Positions 4,908 to 6,907 of a stretch of DNA of 6,907 nucleotides are shown here, piece after piece (the stretch's first letter is position 1; the number at the start of each line of letters is the position of its first letter). The stretch is taken from assembly GCA_001603685.1 (NCBI GenBank), contig LUZO01000191.1, positions 1 through 6,907 of the forward strand, read 5' to 3'. The translations under genes and the position numbers were made by a program. The notes under the pieces were generated by a model. It was not told the DNA's origin. It was given only the letters and a program-made list of their open reading frames with translations, and ran no database searches. This DNA comes from Bacteroidales bacterium Bact_23. GTDB lineage: Bacteria > Bacteroidota > Bacteroidia > Bacteroidales > Lentimicrobiaceae.

Positions 4908-6821
4908 ATGAGGAAACTTTTACTCGCTGTTTTACTATGCGTTACAGCAGTTGCTTTCGCAGGAAATTCACCCCTGAGATCTGCTGACCGGGCAAAGGCC
5001 ATTGCCGAAATCAGGAAAAATCAACCGCAAACCTCTTCGTTGCGCCTCGCCGGATACGGAGATTTATCGGAAAAAATTACTGCACTCCGCAATCTGGTAA
5101 AATCTCCTTCCGACGGAGAGATTTTACAGCCTGAAATATCCAAACCCATCAAAAAAACGGCTGTAATGGGCGATGAGATGTATCACCGTGTGGATAGTAT
5201 TGTGGCCATAGACCCATGGGGTGACTATATTTCCAAAGAGATTGTCCTTTACACAAATGTCTATCTGGACGATAAATTCATCCAGATGACTTACGATGTA
5301 TATCTGCAACAGTGGAGTGTTTTTATGGAGGAAGAATACACCTGGGATGAAGATGAATATCTGATCGCCGTTGCAACAAAATACCCGCAATGGAATTATG
5401 GCTCGAAGTATGAAGTAACTTATGATAAAGAAAGGGACCTGATACTCACTGAAACGAGTTATATGCTCAACGGGGAGGGTGAATGGGAATATTCAGAAAG
5501 ACTCGTCAGGGAATTTGATGATAATGATGATCCGGTTCTTCAGACTGCCTACAGGTATGACGGCTCTCAGTGGGTTAACAATGTAAAAAGAGAATCGGTT
5601 TACGATAACCAGCATCGTGAACTTGACGCTCAGGTGTTTTTGTGGATGAATGAAACATGGTACGGCGATTTCAGAATGGAATATGCTTTCGATCAGTGGG
5701 GACATCATACCTTGTTTTTAAACTCAGTCTGGGATGATGATGCAATGGACTGGGTCTACTACAAACGAACCTTACAGGAATTCTCTGCACCTCAGAAACT
5801 GATTTATCAGGAGATTGCTTTCTGGAATACCGAACTGAATGCCTGGGTAGGAACTGAATATCTCGAAACGGTTAAAGCAGAACTGACTTATGATGAGCAG
5901 GGCAGATTGATACTGGATATTGCAAGCAAACTGGTGAATTACACGACCTGGGTTAAGGCCGTTGAAACAGGAACGGAATATACCGACCTTGACAATGGAG
6001 GATACCGCTCGTATTCCAAAACCTATTTCTATGATGCTGACGGTATCAACAAAATCCATCTGGCCGACCTAATTTACGAATTTGACAACCTCGGCAGGCA
6101 AACATATCTGGAAGAAAGTCATTTCATAGACAATCAATGGGTTATCTTAGTAAAAGAGACTTCCGTTTATGAAGGAACCAATCCACGGCCCGTTGAAGTG
6201 GAAAAATGGCTTGATGATGGTGGAGTATTGTTTCCCGACATCCGTGTTATTTATACTTTCGATGAAGCATTAAACCTTGTTGAAATGCTTTCTGATGTCA
6301 GGGATTATAGCAACCCTGAACCTGCCTGGATGCCAGGAAACTGGTGGAAATATGAATATGTTAACGGAATACAGTCAAGAAAATTCGGCTGGCGTTACGA
6401 TGGGACTCAATGGAACGCAAACCTGGGCGACGGGATAGATTACGATTTTAATCTCGATCCGAATAAACTGATCTATCCGATGAACTTTTATCCTTTTGAT
6501 TACAAGGTACTTAAAAGATATGTTTATGAGGGTGGTAGTGGCATGGATTTCTTCGAAAGCGTAATCACCTATTACTATTCAGAGCAAACGGTTGTTACCA
6601 AAGTAACCAGCCCTGAGAAACTTGGGTATTCCGTTTATCCCAACCCTACAGCCGGCGTTGTTAATATTGATGCTCCGGACAACGCAATCATCACCGTTAT
6701 CAGCCTGAACGGTACCCGGTTGCTTGAGACCTACAACAAACAGATTGACCTTTCGCGTTTTGCTCCGGGAATGTACATTCTCGATGTAAATGGAATCAAA
6801 ACCAAACTTCTGAAACAATAA
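4908..6821 (+). CDS. secreted aromatic-repeat protein with T9SS sorting domain
   Basis: A 637-residue exported protein of unknown function. The ATG at 4908 is followed by a clear Sec signal peptide (MRKLLLAVLLCVTAVAFA, cut near residue 18); Cys11 is not in a lipobox. Residues 20-115 are a basic, then mixed, N-terminal region. Residues about 130-530 consist of roughly twelve degenerate units of about 30 residues. A unit opens with [YF]D, reaches a tryptophan 16-23 residues later, and the next aromatic follows the tryptophan by exactly ten residues in most cases. Near copies YRYDGSQW (215-222) and WRYDGTQW (495-502) show common descent. The pattern recalls YD/RHS-type beta repeats but has its own spacing. 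Residues 571-637 are a T9SS type A domain (VYPNPTAG, SLNGTRL, FAPGMYILDV, basic end), so the protein is probably released or attached at the cell surface. No catalytic motif is visible. A binding or structural role is possible but unproven. Confidence 0.92.
   Translation: MRKLLLAVLLCVTAVAFAGNSPLRSADRAKAIAEIRKNQPQTSSLRLAGYGDLSEKITALRNLVKSPSDGEILQPEISKPIKKTAVMGDEMYHRVDSIVAIDPWGDYISKEIVLYTNVYLDDKFIQMTYDVYLQQWSVFMEEEYTWDEDEYLIAVATKYPQWNYGSKYEVTYDKERDLILTETSYMLNGEGEWEYSERLVREFDDNDDPVLQTAYRYDGSQWVNNVKRESVYDNQHRELDAQVFLWMNETWYGDFRMEYAFDQWGHHTLFLNSVWDDDAMDWVYYKRTLQEFSAPQKLIYQEIAFWNTELNAWVGTEYLETVKAELTYDEQGRLILDIASKLVNYTTWVKAVETGTEYTDLDNGGYRSYSKTYFYDADGINKIHLADLIYEFDNLGRQTYLEESHFIDNQWVILVKETSVYEGTNPRPVEVEKWLDDGGVLFPDIRVIYTFDEALNLVEMLSDVRDYSNPEPAWMPGNWWKYEYVNGIQSRKFGWRYDGTQWNANLGDGIDYDFNLDPNKLIYPMNFYPFDYKVLKRYVYEGGSGMDFFESVITYYYSEQTVVTKVTSPEKLGYSVYPNPTAGVVNIDAPDNAIITVISLNGTRLLETYNKQIDLSRFAPGMYILDVNGIKTKLLKQ
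5292..6446 (+). repeat. region coding for ~30-residue [YF]D...W protein repeats
   Basis: The unit's opening aromatic lies at residues 146, 172, 203, 232, 261, 292, 328, 358, 392, 421, 451, 484 and 512 of the protein. The tryptophans lie at 136, 162, 193, 222, 251, 282, 313, 348, 411, 434, 474 and 502. Ten of the twelve W-to-aromatic steps are exactly 10 residues; the exceptions follow W313 (15) and W434 (17). The unit starting at 358 has lost its tryptophan. The DNA itself is not visibly repetitive, so the duplications are old. Confidence 0.75.
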
Positions 6822-6848
6822 AGGCTCACCGAAGTTTTATTGTAAACG

Positions 6849-6881
6849 AGGCTGTCTCATAACCGAGGCGGCCTTTTTTTT
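6849..6881 (+). terminator. intrinsic terminator after the repeat-protein gene
   Basis: A 10-bp stem pairs AGGCTGTCTC at 6849-6858 with GAGGCGGCCT at 6865-6874, including two G-T (G-U) pairs, with loop ATAACC. A run of eight T (6874-6881) follows directly. It lies 27 bases past the stop codon and is a classic rho-independent terminator. Confidence 0.88.
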
Positions 6882-6907
6882 AATCAATGATTGTATTTAA
6901 GAAAAAC

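Overview
The window looks like chromosomal DNA from a Bacteroidota member, probably Bacteroidales. Two of the three genes encode Sec-exported proteins ending in a type IX secretion (T9SS) type A sorting domain (WPNP / YPNP motif, short beta-rich tail, basic last residues). Two genes are preceded by a perfect TAnnTTTG box, the -7 element of the Bacteroidota primary sigma factor. ATG starts lack Shine-Dalgarno sequences, which is also normal for this phylum. No RNA gene, insertion sequence, CRISPR array or phage gene was seen.

Layout, all on the + strand. Bases 1-174 are a leader with a 9+2+9 palindrome directly upstream of a -7 box. Bases 175-2547 encode a 790-residue secreted M14 zinc carboxypeptidase with a propeptide, catalytic domain, beta-rich accessory domains and a T9SS tail. 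Bases 2685-4424 encode a membrane-spanning regulator: signal peptide, about seven TPRs on the periplasmic side, one membrane helix, a leucine-rich coiled coil and a C-terminal LuxR/GerE-like HTH. A 15-bp perfect hairpin ends that gene. Bases 4495-4907 hold no convincing gene, but contain nested inverted repeats and a short minus-strand reading frame. Bases 4908-6821 encode a 637-residue secreted protein built from a very regular repeat of about 30 residues ([YF]D...W, with W to the next aromatic almost always exactly 10 residues) and a T9SS tail. A strong intrinsic terminator follows at 6849-6881.

Each gene appears to be its own transcription unit: two have their own -7 box, and the second and third are followed by terminator-like hairpins. 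The carboxypeptidase should trim C-terminal residues of peptides outside the cell, and its specificity-pocket residue suggests Lys/Arg. The regulator could couple a periplasmic signal to transcription without a phosphorelay. That it controls its two neighbours is a guess from position only. The most unusual items are the repeat protein, whose family I do not recognise, the one-component membrane regulator, and the operator-like palindrome in front of the peptidase gene.
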